Part shown: in pieces, positions 52,286 to 61,372 of the stretch
Layout: every line of letters begins with the position of its first letter
Position numbering within the stretch: position 1 is the first letter of the stretch
From: an uncultured Bacteroidaceae bacterium
GTDB taxonomy: Bacteria > Bacteroidota > Bacteroidia > Bacteroidales > Bacteroidaceae
Assembly (NCBI GenBank): GCA_934426255.1
Contig: CAKRYD010000004.1
Span: 1 to 64,000, forward strand
Reading direction: 5' to 3'
DNA: 64,000 nucleotides
Notes under the pieces: model-generated
Told to the model about the DNA's origin: nothing
The model's database searches: none
The model's input: only the letters and a program-made list of their open reading frames with translations
Program-made: the position numbers and the translations under genes

Positions 52286-52413
52286 GGGCACTTAAAAGCA
52301 ATTCACAGCTTATATTTAACACTTTTACAGAGGATAATTACTTATAAAGTACTTGCAAACCTTGCGGAATTTCTAACTAAAAATAAAGTCTAAAGAAATG
52401 AATGATATTTTCG

Positions 52414-52440
52414 TTGATCCACATATATATTGTACCTTTG
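52414..52440 (+). promoter_or_regulatory. Promoter of the DUF1460 gene
   Basis: TTG (52414-52416), 16 bases, TACCTTTG (52433-52440), 43 bp before the chosen ATG at 52484. It overlaps the start of a longer frame (52430), arguing for the internal start. Spacing is shorter than the consensus. Confidence 0.5.
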
Positions 52441-52483
52441 TTCTAATAAAGAGTGGTTTAACAGCAATGAAGACTATCGACTT

Positions 52484-53365
52484 ATGAAACAGACGGCAAT
52501 TATCCTATTCGCATTTATGCTGGCTGCAACCGCGGCAGCCCAAGGCTTAGACCCCCTATATGAAAAAAGCGATTCAATAAAGATAGAAAAGTTATTGGGC
52601 GAAGGCTTTCGGCAGCCTGCCGGCACCTGTCTGCCGCTATTCTATGCCAAAAAGTTTGTGGGCATTCCCTATGTAGGCGCAACGCTCGAAGTTTCGCAAC
52701 GCGAACGCCTTGTTGTCAACTTGCGCCAATTGGATTGTACCACCTTGGTTGAAACCGTCACGGCGCTGGTGTTGACGCAGCATCACGGGCAACGCGACTT
52801 CGGCAGCTTTTGCCATTGGTTGCAAACCATCCGTTACGACAACGGTACGATTCGCGATTACACATCGCGCAATCACTATTTCAGCTCGTTCATATTGAAT
52901 GCCGAGCGCATAAAGCTTGCCCATGAAATAGTGCCGGCCGACAGCGGAAAGTCCTCATTGTTTACAGGCACAAAACGCCTTGACCTTCATTTCATGAGCC
53001 GCCACTACGACCGCTATCCATCCCTTAAAAAGAATCCGGCTCTTATTGCCGGCATTAAACGCACTGAGAAGGAGCTGACAGGTAACCTTGTCCGATACAT
53101 CCCCATTAAATCATTGGGAAAGTCGAAAGCTTTAAAACAGGCTGTGCACGATGGCGACATTCTTGCCATTGTCACCAATCGCGACGGCCTCGACATCAGT
53201 CATGTGGGATTTGCCGCGTGGGGCAAAGACGGATGTCTGCATTTGCTCAACGCTTCGAGCCTGCATCACAAGGTGGTGCTCGAAACCAAGACGCTTCAAG
53301 CCTATCTCCGCACGCAACGGCTGCAACCCGGAATCCGTGTTATCCGCATTGCCGGCTGCCGATAA
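52484..53365 (+). CDS. DUF1460 (amidase-like) secreted protein
   Basis: 293 residues from ATG 52484 (MKQTAIILFAFMLAATAAAQ, a signal peptide). The mature part has the DUF1460 signature: RQLDCTTLVETVTALVLTQ with the catalytic Cys, DYTSRNHYFSSFILNAE, DGLDISHVGFAAWGKDG with the catalytic His, LHLLNASSLHHKVV. The NlpC/P60-like fold suggests a peptidoglycan amidase-type hydrolase in the periplasm. Convergent with the antiporter gene, 3 bp apart. Confidence 0.9.
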   Translation: MKQTAIILFAFMLAATAAAQGLDPLYEKSDSIKIEKLLGEGFRQPAGTCLPLFYAKKFVGIPYVGATLEVSQRERLVVNLRQLDCTTLVETVTALVLTQHHGQRDFGSFCHWLQTIRYDNGTIRDYTSRNHYFSSFILNAERIKLAHEIVPADSGKSSLFTGTKRLDLHFMSRHYDRYPSLKKNPALIAGIKRTEKELTGNLVRYIPIKSLGKSKALKQAVHDGDILAIVTNRDGLDISHVGFAAWGKDGCLHLLNASSLHHKVVLETKTLQAYLRTQRLQPGIRVIRIAGCR

Positions 53366-53368
53366 TGA

Positions 53369-54814
53369 CTACCGGCTGTTGGAGATGGCAAGAAGTATGT
53401 CGCCTTTTTTCAGCTCCACTTGTCCGTTGGGAACGATAAAGCTGTCTCCCCGCTTTATCATCATGATAAGCGTTCCCTGAGGCAGACTCATTTCAGACAA
53501 TCTGCGTCCCTTTTCCAATGCTTCTTCGGTTAAAGTAATTTCGTAAAGGCGCGAGCCCAGTTCTTCGGGTATTTCTATGCCGAATTCGTTGCCGTCTTTC
53601 TCGGCCGGAGCGTCCAGATGCAACTTGCGTGCGAACCAGGAGATGCTCATACCTTGCAACGTCAGGGAAAGAAGCGTTATGAAAAATACTATATTGAATA
53701 TAAGGTCGGCACCGTCCACTTTGCTCACAACCGGATAGGTGGCAAAAATGATCGGAACGGCACCACGCAGCCCCACCCACGATAAGAACAGTTTGGAACG
53801 GGTTGAAATCTTACGGAACGGCAGCAGGCAGGCAAAAACGCTTATGGGGCGTGCCACCAACATCATGAACAGACCTATGATAAAGGCCGTTCCGGCAACG
53901 CCGATCACCTCTTTCGGATTGACCAGCAAGCCTAATGTCAAGAACAGGATAATCTGTACCATCCACGTAAGCCCGTTCATGAAAGTATTCATCTCGCGCC
54001 GATACGACAGGCGGCTATTGCCCACTATCAATCCGGCGATGTATACTGCCAGATAACCGTTGCCATGCAATAGGTCGGTGATGGTAAAGATGATGCAGAC
54101 AATGCTTAACAGCATCACGGGATATAAAGCCGCATTCGGCAAATTGATGCGGTTGATGGTCCATGTGCAGACTTTTCCTAAGAGGTAGCCAAGCACAGTT
54201 CCTATGGAAAATTGCACCAGCAATCCATAGAGCATGCTTTGCAAAGGTGATTCAGCATGCGATGTAAGGATTTGTATCAAAGCGATGGTGAGCATGTAGG
54301 CCATCGGATCGTTGCTGCCGCTTTCGAGTTCGAGCATCGGGCGCAGATTGTTCTTGAGTCCGATGCTTTGCGTGCGCAGCAGATTGAAAACCGAAGCCGA
54401 ATCGGTCGATGACATGGTGGCGGCCAGCAATAGGGAGCCTACCAGCGAAAAACCGGTACTGCCACCCGACCAACGAAGCAGGTAGTAGGTAAACACACCT
54501 GTTACTATCGTCGTGATGATGACACCGATAGTTGAAAGCAACACGCCCTGCATGATGATGGGACGTATTTCTTTCAGCTTCGTGTCCATGCCGCCGGTAA
54601 ACAAAATGATGCTGAGAGCTATCATGCCTATGAACTGGGCATCTTCGGGGCTGTTAAACTGCAAGCCGAGACCATCGCTGCCAAACAACATACCGGTAAA
54701 CAGAAAAAGCAACAGGGTGGGAATGCCGAAGCGCGACCCCGTTTTACTGATTAATATACTTACAAGCACAAGAGCAGCGCCTAATAAAAAGATGTTTTCT
54801 GTTGTAAATACCAT
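53369..54814 (-). CDS. K+/H+ antiporter (NhaP2/CPA1-type) with RCK_C domain
   Basis: 481 residues from ATG 54814 (MVFTTENIFLLGAALVLVSI); the longer frame to 54934 runs through the clpC terminator. About 12 transmembrane helices of the CPA1 fold (FGIPTLLLFLFTGMLFGSDG; ATMSSTDSASVFNLLRTQSI; ELESGSNDPMAYMLTIALIQ with the ion-binding ND motif). The C-terminal TrkA_C/RCK_C domain (LYEITLTEEALEKGRRLSEM, ending KKGDILLAISNSR) senses nucleotides or K+. Monocistronic; tail to tail with DUF1460. Confidence 0.93.
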   Translation of the reverse strand: MVFTTENIFLLGAALVLVSILISKTGSRFGIPTLLLFLFTGMLFGSDGLGLQFNSPEDAQFIGMIALSIILFTGGMDTKLKEIRPIIMQGVLLSTIGVIITTIVTGVFTYYLLRWSGGSTGFSLVGSLLLAATMSSTDSASVFNLLRTQSIGLKNNLRPMLELESGSNDPMAYMLTIALIQILTSHAESPLQSMLYGLLVQFSIGTVLGYLLGKVCTWTINRINLPNAALYPVMLLSIVCIIFTITDLLHGNGYLAVYIAGLIVGNSRLSYRREMNTFMNGLTWMVQIILFLTLGLLVNPKEVIGVAGTAFIIGLFMMLVARPISVFACLLPFRKISTRSKLFLSWVGLRGAVPIIFATYPVVSKVDGADLIFNIVFFITLLSLTLQGMSISWFARKLHLDAPAEKDGNEFGIEIPEELGSRLYEITLTEEALEKGRRLSEMSLPQGTLIMMIKRGDSFIVPNGQVELKKGDILLAISNSR

Positions 54815-54866
54815 AGTTGCAACGATGTTGGGAGTTTTCTCAACAAAGATACTACTTTTTAGCCAT

Positions 54867-54911
54867 AAAAAAGCGGGCAACCCGACCTTTCCATCAAATC
54901 GGATTGCCCGC
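54867..54911 (-). terminator. Rho-independent terminator of clpC
   Basis: GCGGGCAA (54873-54880) and TTGCCCGC (54904-54911), with an inner CCGA/TCGG extension, form a stem on the minus strand, followed by TTTTTTATGG. It lies 20 bp after the clpC stop. Confidence 0.85.
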
Positions 54912-54930
54912 CACAGACTTGGCAGCAATA

Positions 54931-57522
54931 TCATTTGTCGGCCGAAAACGACAGATTGTCTTCGCCTTTGCGATGCGTTATGTTGATGATGCTTCCTTTT
55001 TTGACTTTTCCGCTTAGGATAAAATCGCTCAACCCATCTTCAAGACAGGTCTGTATGGCACGTTTCAAGGGACGCGCCCCATATTGTATGCTGAAACCTT
55101 TCTCGGCAATGAAATCGCGTCCTTTCTTGTCTATCTTGAAAGAATATCCCATCTGCTTGACACGAGATTGAAGTTTTTCAAGTTCGAGCAGTGCAATCTT
55201 GTCTATGGCTTCGCGGTTGAGTTGCTCAAAAACGATGATTTCGTCCAGACGGTTGAGAAACTCCGGCGTAAACTGTTTGTTCAAAGCCTTGTTGATGATG
55301 CTTTCGTTGTTCTGCTGCTGCCATTCGGGCGACATTTCGGATGTACCGAAACCAATGCCGCGCCCAAAGTCCTGCACCTGGCGCGAACCGGTGTTCGATG
55401 TAATGATGATGATGGTGTTCTTGAAATCTACCGTGCTGCCGTTGCTGTCGGTCAGCCGGCCTTCGTCCATTACCTGCAACAGCAGATTGAACACATCCTT
55501 GTTGGCTTTCTCAATTTCATCGAGCAGCACAATGGAGTAGGGGTGACGCCTTACCTTTTCGGTCAGTTGTCCGCCTTCGTCGTAACCCACATATCCCGGA
55601 GGCGCGCCCACCAAACGGCTGGTGGAATATTTTTCCATGTATTCGCTCATGTCGATGCGTATCAAGGCATCGGCCGAACCAAACATGTACTCGGCCAAGG
55701 CTTTGGCCAAATACGTTTTGCCAACACCCGTAGGCCCCAAGAACAAGAAGCATCCGATAGGCTTGTTGGGGTCGCAAAGTCCCATCCTGTTCCGGATGAT
55801 GGCTCTTGTCAGCTTATCAATCGCTTTATCCTGATTGATGACATGTCCCAGCAATTCCTTCTTCAGGTTTTTCAGGCGCGTGCCTTCCTGTTCGGCCATT
55901 CGGGCTACCGGAACGCCGCTCATCAGCGAAACGGTTGCTTCCACCGCGTGCCGGTCTATGCGCACATTGCGTACTTTCATGTCCTTTTCCCATTTTGCCT
56001 TAAGATCCGACAACTGATTTTCAATCTGTTTCTCTTCATCGCGCAGCAAAGCCGCCAATTCATAATCCTGCTTGTTGACCGCCATAGTTTTTTTGCCGCG
56101 AACATCTTCAAGCATCTGCTCGGCTTCGACTATATCGCCGGGAACTTCCACCTTGACAATCTGAGCGCGCGAGCCGGCCTCGTCCATCGCATCGATGGCT
56201 TTGTCGGGCAATTGGCGGTCGGTCAGATAGCGTTCGGTCAACCTTACGCAGGCCTCAAGAGCTTCATCGGTATAGCTAACATGATGATGGTTTTCATAGC
56301 TGTCCTTTATGCTGTGAAGAATGGCCAGCGTTTCCTCGGGCGTGGAAGGCTCTACCATCACTTTTTGGAAACGGCGCTCCAAGGCACCGTCCTTTTCAAT
56401 CGTGCGGCGATACTCGTCAATGGTTGTCGAACCTATACACTGCAATTCGCCACGCGAAAGGGCGGGTTTCAGCATGTTGGCGGCATCCATGCTGCCGCTT
56501 GCACTGCCGGCACCTACTATGGTGTGTATTTCATCGATAAAAAGTATGATGTTCGGGTTTTCCTTCAGTTCGGAAACAACACCCTGTATCCTTTCTTCAA
56601 ACTGGCCGCGATATTTTGTGCCTGCCACCATCGACGGCATGTCGAGCGATACCACACGTTTGTCGAACAGGCATAAGGGAACCTCGTTGCGTGCAATGCG
56701 GTCGGCCAGGCCCTCAACAATAGCAGTCTTGCCAACGCCCGGATAACCTATCAGAATAGGATTGTTTTTCTTTTTGCGGCTCAGAATCTGTGCTATGCGC
56801 TCTATCTCTTTTTCACGGCCGAAACACTTGTCAAGCTTGCCTTGAGCGGCTTTGGCCGTAAGATCCACGCCATACTTGTCAAGAAAAGGTGTCGACGAAA
56901 CTTTTTCGTTGCCTGCGGCTGTTTCGGGAGCTAAAGCACGCTTGCTCTTGTCAAACGAATTGTCGACAGACGAATCCGATTCGTCTTCATCAAAATCAAA
57001 CGAATCTTCGGTCTTGTTACCATGAATATTCGCCACTTTCCCAAATTCAATGCCTGCTTCTTCAAGCATCCGCGTGGCTATAGTGCCGGGCTGGTCGAGC
57101 AGGGCCCGCAGCAGATGCACACTTGTTATTGTTGAACAGCCTTTATCCACAACCTCATAGACCATTTCCTTCAAGCAATAGTCAAACACCTGCCTAACCG
57201 ATTCGTCAATCACGAAACCGTTGCCACAAAAATTCACTGTAGTGGTTTTTGAGCGTCTTCTTGATTTCTGCCCTTTAGGTTTTTGCTCTTTTTCGGCTGC
57301 CGCTTCGAGCATGGCCTGTTCTATTTTGTGAATCAAATCTGTGGAATCAATCTCGCTGTATAATGAACGTAGCAATTTCATGGCCATACAATTGTCGTCA
57401 CGAAGAAGCCCCATCAAAAGATGCTCAGAGGAGATTCGCTCACTACCCATCCGGGCAGCTTCTTCGCGCCCGAACAACAGTACATGCGAAAAATCATAGG
57501 AATAGTTTACTTTCATCTTCAT
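54931..57522 (-). CDS. clpC: ClpC ATP-dependent protease ATPase subunit
   Basis: 863 residues from ATG 57522 (MKMKVNYSYDFSHVLLFGRE); the ATG at 57534 is too near the promoter. Hsp100 class: N domain with the Clp repeat (SSEHLLMGLLRDDNCMAMKL), first AAA+ module GYPGVGKTAIVEGLADRIA, middle UVR-like coiled coil (NKQDYELAALLRDEEKQIEN), second AAA+ GPTGVGKTYLAKALAEYMFG. It presents proteins to ClpP. A long acidic DEDESD stretch after the N domain is unusual. Confidence 0.96.
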   Translation of the reverse strand: MKMKVNYSYDFSHVLLFGREEAARMGSERISSEHLLMGLLRDDNCMAMKLLRSLYSEIDSTDLIHKIEQAMLEAAAEKEQKPKGQKSRRRSKTTTVNFCGNGFVIDESVRQVFDYCLKEMVYEVVDKGCSTITSVHLLRALLDQPGTIATRMLEEAGIEFGKVANIHGNKTEDSFDFDEDESDSSVDNSFDKSKRALAPETAAGNEKVSSTPFLDKYGVDLTAKAAQGKLDKCFGREKEIERIAQILSRKKKNNPILIGYPGVGKTAIVEGLADRIARNEVPLCLFDKRVVSLDMPSMVAGTKYRGQFEERIQGVVSELKENPNIILFIDEIHTIVGAGSASGSMDAANMLKPALSRGELQCIGSTTIDEYRRTIEKDGALERRFQKVMVEPSTPEETLAILHSIKDSYENHHHVSYTDEALEACVRLTERYLTDRQLPDKAIDAMDEAGSRAQIVKVEVPGDIVEAEQMLEDVRGKKTMAVNKQDYELAALLRDEEKQIENQLSDLKAKWEKDMKVRNVRIDRHAVEATVSLMSGVPVARMAEQEGTRLKNLKKELLGHVINQDKAIDKLTRAIIRNRMGLCDPNKPIGCFLFLGPTGVGKTYLAKALAEYMFGSADALIRIDMSEYMEKYSTSRLVGAPPGYVGYDEGGQLTEKVRRHPYSIVLLDEIEKANKDVFNLLLQVMDEGRLTDSNGSTVDFKNTIIIITSNTGSRQVQDFGRGIGFGTSEMSPEWQQQNNESIINKALNKQFTPEFLNRLDEIIVFEQLNREAIDKIALLELEKLQSRVKQMGYSFKIDKKGRDFIAEKGFSIQYGARPLKRAIQTCLEDGLSDFILSGKVKKGSIINITHRKGEDNLSFSADK

Positions 57523-57538
57523 TTGTTGTAACAATATG

Positions 57539-57570
57539 CAAAGTTAATGTATCGTTGCGGTCCAACCAAA
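57539..57570 (-). promoter_or_regulatory. clpC promoter
   Basis: Minus strand: TTTG (57567-57570), 20 bases, TAACTTTG (57539-57546), 16 bp before the ATG at 57522. It fits the Bacteroidetes consensus exactly. Confidence 0.8.
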
Positions 57571-57587
57571 TTTTTAAACTTGCAGAT

Positions 57588-57695
57588 TCAATAATTCTTT
57601 TGGCTCAATCGGTATGGGACTTCAAGCTCGATATTGGCAGCCTCAAAAAGGTCTTTTGCACTCGGGCGGCAGATATCCTTGTCGCCAAGCTTCAT
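57588..57695 (-). CDS. Small ORF downstream of the 229-residue gene (35 residues)
   Basis: ATG 57695 to TGA 57588, sequence beginning MKLGDKDICRPSAKDLFEA. It has the composition and codon use of a real peptide (LFEAANIELEVPYRL). The same frame is open upstream through NKIPNRKYHD into the 3' end of the preceding gene, in another frame. It may therefore be the original C terminus of that gene, split off by a frameshift, or a separate small protein. No family recognised. Confidence 0.4.
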   Translation of the reverse strand: MKLGDKDICRPSAKDLFEAANIELEVPYRLSQKNY

Positions 57696-57726
57696 GCAGT
57701 CATGATATTTCCTGTTCGGAATTTTA

Positions 57727-58416
57727 TTACTGCGGCTTCCCTTCTCCTATCTTTAGGCTCAGATGAAAATGACGGGATATGAGCTCCAAATCTTGTACTT
57801 TCTGTGTGTTAGAGATATTGCTGTAAACAAACCATCCGTCACATTCATGTTGCCACACACGTCCAATTTGGGGCGTACGCTGCTGTTTGCTTACAAGTTT
57901 AAAGCCTTTCCCATGCATGATGTCCAATGCAGCAATTCGTTCAAAGCCAATTCTGCGTAAGGTTTCTACAAAGGTTTCAATGGCAGTCTTACGACATATT
58001 ACAGTACCATCGGGAAACTCGACTCTTAATCCTTTTGTTGGATTTTCCACTTTTTTTGTCGGTATATGAGGTCCTACTGGTTCTACGGCTTTGCCTCTCA
58101 CAACCGGTGTGCTAATTTTCTTGTCACCAGATGATTTAGGAGTAAGTTGTTTGGCATCTAATATTTCCGTTATTTTGGCTTTTCGAGAAAGTGCCACACT
58201 AATCGGATTACCCGGATGGTACTCTACTACCAGTACCAAATCACGTTGTATTTTAGACAGCAAAGGCTCTACATTCTTTGACATGGCAGGCAGAATTTCC
58301 GTCTTGATTAGCTGTTCTTCCAAATTGTCCACATCTTGTAAAGTCTCCTTATTAAGGGGAAGCCCCAAGTCCTGCAGGTTCTTGATGCTTTCATATAGTT
58401 TCTCAAGCTTTGTCAT
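57727..58416 (-). CDS. Hypothetical protein (229 residues) in the accessory island
   Basis: 229 residues, no signal or membrane segment. An N-terminal helical/coiled part (LYESIKNLQDLGLPLNKETL, DNLEEQLIKTEILPAMSKNV) is followed by a basic linker. The C-terminal 100 residues look like a compact domain: LRVEFPDGTVICRKTAIETF, VETLRRIGFERIAALDIMHG, WQHECDGWFVYSNIS. I do not recognise it. Base composition is more AT-rich than the neighbours. It may continue beyond its stop in another frame. Confidence 0.65.
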   Translation of the reverse strand: MTKLEKLYESIKNLQDLGLPLNKETLQDVDNLEEQLIKTEILPAMSKNVEPLLSKIQRDLVLVVEYHPGNPISVALSRKAKITEILDAKQLTPKSSGDKKISTPVVRGKAVEPVGPHIPTKKVENPTKGLRVEFPDGTVICRKTAIETFVETLRRIGFERIAALDIMHGKGFKLVSKQQRTPQIGRVWQHECDGWFVYSNISNTQKVQDLELISRHFHLSLKIGEGKPQ

Positions 58417-58436
58417 AGTGTACTATTTTAAATTCT

Positions 58437-58580
58437 TCAAAACAACTTTCTCAAATCCATCGAAAGGAAGCCCTCTGCACCAATGCCTCCATCTCCCACA
58501 ATGAATGCGGCTTGCGGCTTGAACATCTTCGGCACTTCAATTCGCTTTTTAATCAATTGATATTCTGCTCTTTTATACAT
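58437..58580 (-). pseudogene. Internally deleted AAA_14/DUF4143-type ATPase remnant
   Basis: A 47-residue ORF. Its first 18 residues (MYKRAEYQLIKKRIEVPK) match, from memory, the N terminus of Bacteroidales AAA_14/DUF4143 ATPases, which normally continue with a P-loop. Its last 29 residues (FIVGDGGIGAEGFLSMDL, then RKLF and stop) look like the C-terminal end of the same family. The P-loop, helicase-like core and DUF4143 are missing, yet the frame is kept. It is thus probably a remnant of a deletion of about 350 codons. It lies 20 bp before the next gene. Confidence 0.5.
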
Positions 58581-58874
58581 TCGTATATATTTTACTCAGT
58601 ATATTGAGTGTTTTTACTCATCGCAAAGATAAGAAATACATTTGATTAATATCCTTCTGTTTACAAAGAAAAATCGTATGGAAGTTCCATTCAAACGTTT
58701 TGCAATATACTTGTGGAAATTCCCTATCATTCATGACCACTGCATGCAAGCGGAACGTGACAGGCGAACGCTTGTCACCTCTCTTACCGCACCACTTCCA
58801 AGCATCGGCATCCACCTCCCGATGGCTCGAAAGGTGATTGAAGTTAGGAAATGTTGCTTATATCCTTGTTTATG
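58581..58874. other. AT-rich gap with ACTCA/TGAGT half-sites and a -7 box
   Basis: The first 40 bases hold TTTTACTCA twice (58590-58598, 58612-58620) with TGAGT between (58605-58609), that is three alternating half-sites. CAAAGATA at 58624-58631 is a TATCTTTG box on the minus strand for the remnant ATPase. From 58640 to 58874 both strands have frames without recognisable protein features (minus 58618-58815, plus 58642-59007); I call no gene. Confidence 0.45.
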
Positions 58875-60956
58875 TCATTCTTCGCCATTATCACTTGGAT
58901 CCTCTCTAAATTCAAATGCTAATTCAGAAGTCGGAATGCTGCACTCTTTAAACAAGCCTGTTAGTATGCCAATCTTTGTAGCCGTACTATTGTCTGTCCA
59001 CACATAGATATTTGGTGCTAATTCTCTTCTCCACGTCTCCGGCTTAGTATGGAATCCACTCTTTTCATTAGCACATAGCCATTCAACCGTAGAACGTTTT
59101 TCTAACAGAATATGACTACAAACCTGTATAAGCATTTCCTTCCATGTATTGACTGTATAGCGTACATCATGAAGAATGAATGCCTGCAGTTTTTTCCCTG
59201 TAAACTCGAAATCTTCGTCATCCAAAGACGCTGACTCTACCTCTTGTTTCGTTACTTCAAAACTTGTTGTCGGCATTGGCCATAGCGTCATGAATACTTG
59301 CAACAAATTCTGTTGACGTTCCTTTAGTTCCACCTCTGTCCATTGACTACAAGTTTTCACATAGTTATTCAACCGAAAAGCACTATCCTTGAAGCCTTTC
59401 TCCATGTCTCTCTTTTCTAAAAACGACAAATTGCTGTACTGAGAATTATAACCGGTAAGCGTAAGGTTTGCCATCGTATGCAAATACTGCTGATGGATAC
59501 GTTCCCAATCTGCTCCTAATGCCTTCTTCCACTTGTCTGATAAAGTCTGAGGCATAATGTGTTCAATGGTGATGTTTTTTTCTGTCAATTCTTTTACAAT
59601 GTCATGACGTTCATTGTTATCACGGTTCTCCATTCGTTCAAGTATGAACATACGTTGATTTGTAGGCATCTTATAAACCTGTCGTGACTGAAAGTCACCT
59701 TTTACATCTTCGTCTGACGGAAAAGCTGCAGCCTGTCTCTTCTTCAAGAGTACATAAACAAGCACATCAACGTATAAAGGAACGTTCCTTCCATCTTTCT
59801 TGTTTATATGTTTCAATACGTCACGGTGCAAAGTTGAAAATACCTTGTTCAAAGCATTTGATGGCAGATTGCAGATAATTCTTCGTGCCCAATAAGCCTC
59901 TATCACATCTATCACTTGGTAAATCTCATTTTCCGGCATTCCAACTTTTGCAGCATAATCAAAGAAAGCCATAAAGAACGGGTAGGCTACTGTAGAGTCT
60001 AAAGTTCGCAACTGATTCAATTTACGGTTTATCTTTTCAGTCCCGATTTGTACATCATCTATCTGATTATAGATTTTCGCATAATGATACATGTCGGAGA
60101 GCAAAGATGCTCTGTCTATTCCAACTTTCTCTGCATACTCTTTAAAGATAAAGTAAATCTTGTCAATTCGGCCAATCTTTCCTTGCTTCATTGTGAGATA
60201 ATCACGCACAAAAGACGTTGGCTCGTACTTTGTAAACTCCTCAATTGGATTCCAGAAACGAGAATACAAGTCATCCTGCTCTGCCGGTTCCAATGACATT
60301 AATAGGTAGTTGCGAATTTTGTCTGCCTCACTAAGATCAAGACCTGTAGAGTTCAGACTCTCGAAAATCAACTGAGGGTCATCATCCTCATCCAGCCTTA
60401 TATTGATTACCTCCAGTTTCTTGATGGTCTCAAAAATCTCATCAACAGTTAGTCCGCAATGGACTATTTTGTCAAAGAAATACTCATAGTTGCGGGTTAC
60501 ATTCGACTCCTTTACATACTGCTCTTTTGTCTTATACAGCAAAGCATCAAAAGCCTGCATATCCTTCTTTATTGGCTTCAGCTTAACTTTTCGTTCATCT
60601 TCCTGATATTCGTCCACAAGATAACGCTTGAAAATTTTCTCAACAAGCTTTGCATCTGTAGCATCTATCAGTCCCTCCTTCTTGGCGTTGACCATGGCAA
60701 TGAGCAGCAATGAAACCGTTGTGATTCGTTGCTGCCCGTCTATGATGTAACGGTCTTCGGTTCCCGCATGAATACATGACACGATGCTGCCAAAGAAATG
60801 ACTTCTACGATCGCTTTTGTGCAGCTTCATCAAGTCTTGAAACAACTGCTCACAATTATCTTCTTTCCAGTCGTAGTTACGCTGATATAATGGTATGATG
60901 AACCGTTTGTCAGAGCCATCAAAAAATTTTATAAGTGGTTGGGCGTCTCCTTTCAT
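58875..60956 (-). CDS. DUF262/DUF1524 (GmrSD-type) restriction protein
   Basis: 693 residues. N-terminal DUF262 (GmrS-like): FIIPLYQRNYDWKEDNCEQL, HFFGSIVSCIHAG, YIIDGQQRITTVSLLLIAMV with the DGQQR nucleotide-binding motif, FESLNSTGLDLSEADKIRNY. The C-terminal DUF1524 (GmrD-like) HNH-type nuclease is near 460-560 (ITIEHIMPQTLSDKWKK, then HTMANLTLTGYNSQYSNLSF). A further domain near 590-693 (LQAFILHDVRYTVNTWKEML, ELAPNIYVWTDNSTATKIGI) is common in such proteins. GmrSD cuts glucosylated hydroxymethyl-cytosine DNA. It begins 2 bp after the EVE-like gene. Confidence 0.88.
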   Translation of the reverse strand: MKGDAQPLIKFFDGSDKRFIIPLYQRNYDWKEDNCEQLFQDLMKLHKSDRRSHFFGSIVSCIHAGTEDRYIIDGQQRITTVSLLLIAMVNAKKEGLIDATDAKLVEKIFKRYLVDEYQEDERKVKLKPIKKDMQAFDALLYKTKEQYVKESNVTRNYEYFFDKIVHCGLTVDEIFETIKKLEVINIRLDEDDDPQLIFESLNSTGLDLSEADKIRNYLLMSLEPAEQDDLYSRFWNPIEEFTKYEPTSFVRDYLTMKQGKIGRIDKIYFIFKEYAEKVGIDRASLLSDMYHYAKIYNQIDDVQIGTEKINRKLNQLRTLDSTVAYPFFMAFFDYAAKVGMPENEIYQVIDVIEAYWARRIICNLPSNALNKVFSTLHRDVLKHINKKDGRNVPLYVDVLVYVLLKKRQAAAFPSDEDVKGDFQSRQVYKMPTNQRMFILERMENRDNNERHDIVKELTEKNITIEHIMPQTLSDKWKKALGADWERIHQQYLHTMANLTLTGYNSQYSNLSFLEKRDMEKGFKDSAFRLNNYVKTCSQWTEVELKERQQNLLQVFMTLWPMPTTSFEVTKQEVESASLDDEDFEFTGKKLQAFILHDVRYTVNTWKEMLIQVCSHILLEKRSTVEWLCANEKSGFHTKPETWRRELAPNIYVWTDNSTATKIGILTGLFKECSIPTSELAFEFREDPSDNGEE

Positions 60957-60958
60957 CG

Positions 60959-61372
60959 TCAGAAAACAGATTTGATATAATTGATTAGTTCTGTATTATT
61001 GCAACTTGGAGTCTCAAGAGATTTTCCACCTTTGAAGCCATGCTTGCACAAATTTTGCTCAGAAAGCATTCTGCCATCATATTCTCCAAGGAGCTTAAGT
61101 TTGTAGGTTATATCATTTGGCGGAGTTTCCACCCAAAATGCTTGGTCTTCACGTTTGCTGTTTTCCTCAACGACTTTCAGCTTGAAACGGACACATCGTT
61201 CGTCTGACATGAAAAGATACACAACATCATCAATAGATAAATGGGCTCTTCCCATTCTCCAACTGATAAATCCAAGACTATGGATAGCATCAGCATGTCT
61301 GCACCTTTTTTTATTGGCAAAGGCTAACCATGTACGATTGCTTGACATTATATTATCTATTATAGCTTTCAT
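60959..61372 (-). CDS. EVE/PUA-like domain protein
   Basis: 137 residues. SSNRTWLAFANKKRCRHADA, LGFISWRMGRAHLSIDDVVY, LFMSDERCVRFKLKVVEENS and REDQAFWVETP fit the EVE/PUA-like (ASCH, YTH-related) pattern: a conserved W near the start, then a VYLFxS strand and the KVVE strand before the final FW. EVE domains read modified bases such as 5-hydroxymethylcytosine and are often next to nucleases. It starts inside the Fic stop (TAATG) and the nuclease gene begins 2 bp after. Called from pattern; moderate confidence. Confidence 0.6.
   Translation of the reverse strand: MKAIIDNIMSSNRTWLAFANKKRCRHADAIHSLGFISWRMGRAHLSIDDVVYLFMSDERCVRFKLKVVEENSKREDQAFWVETPPNDITYKLKLLGEYDGRMLSEQNLCKHGFKGGKSLETPSCNNTELINYIKSVF

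Noticed and set aside
53369..54934. Long antiporter start at 54934
   Set aside because: The extension crosses the clpC terminator hairpin; the start at 54814 gives the first membrane helix directly.
55084..56676. 530-residue plus-strand frame
   Set aside because: Antisense shadow of clpC; the ClpC frame carries both P-loops.
58642..59007. 121-residue plus-strand frame and the overlapping minus frame 58618-58815
   Set aside because: No recognisable domain; the plus frame runs into the end of the DUF1524 gene. Could be a decayed gene but cannot be supported.
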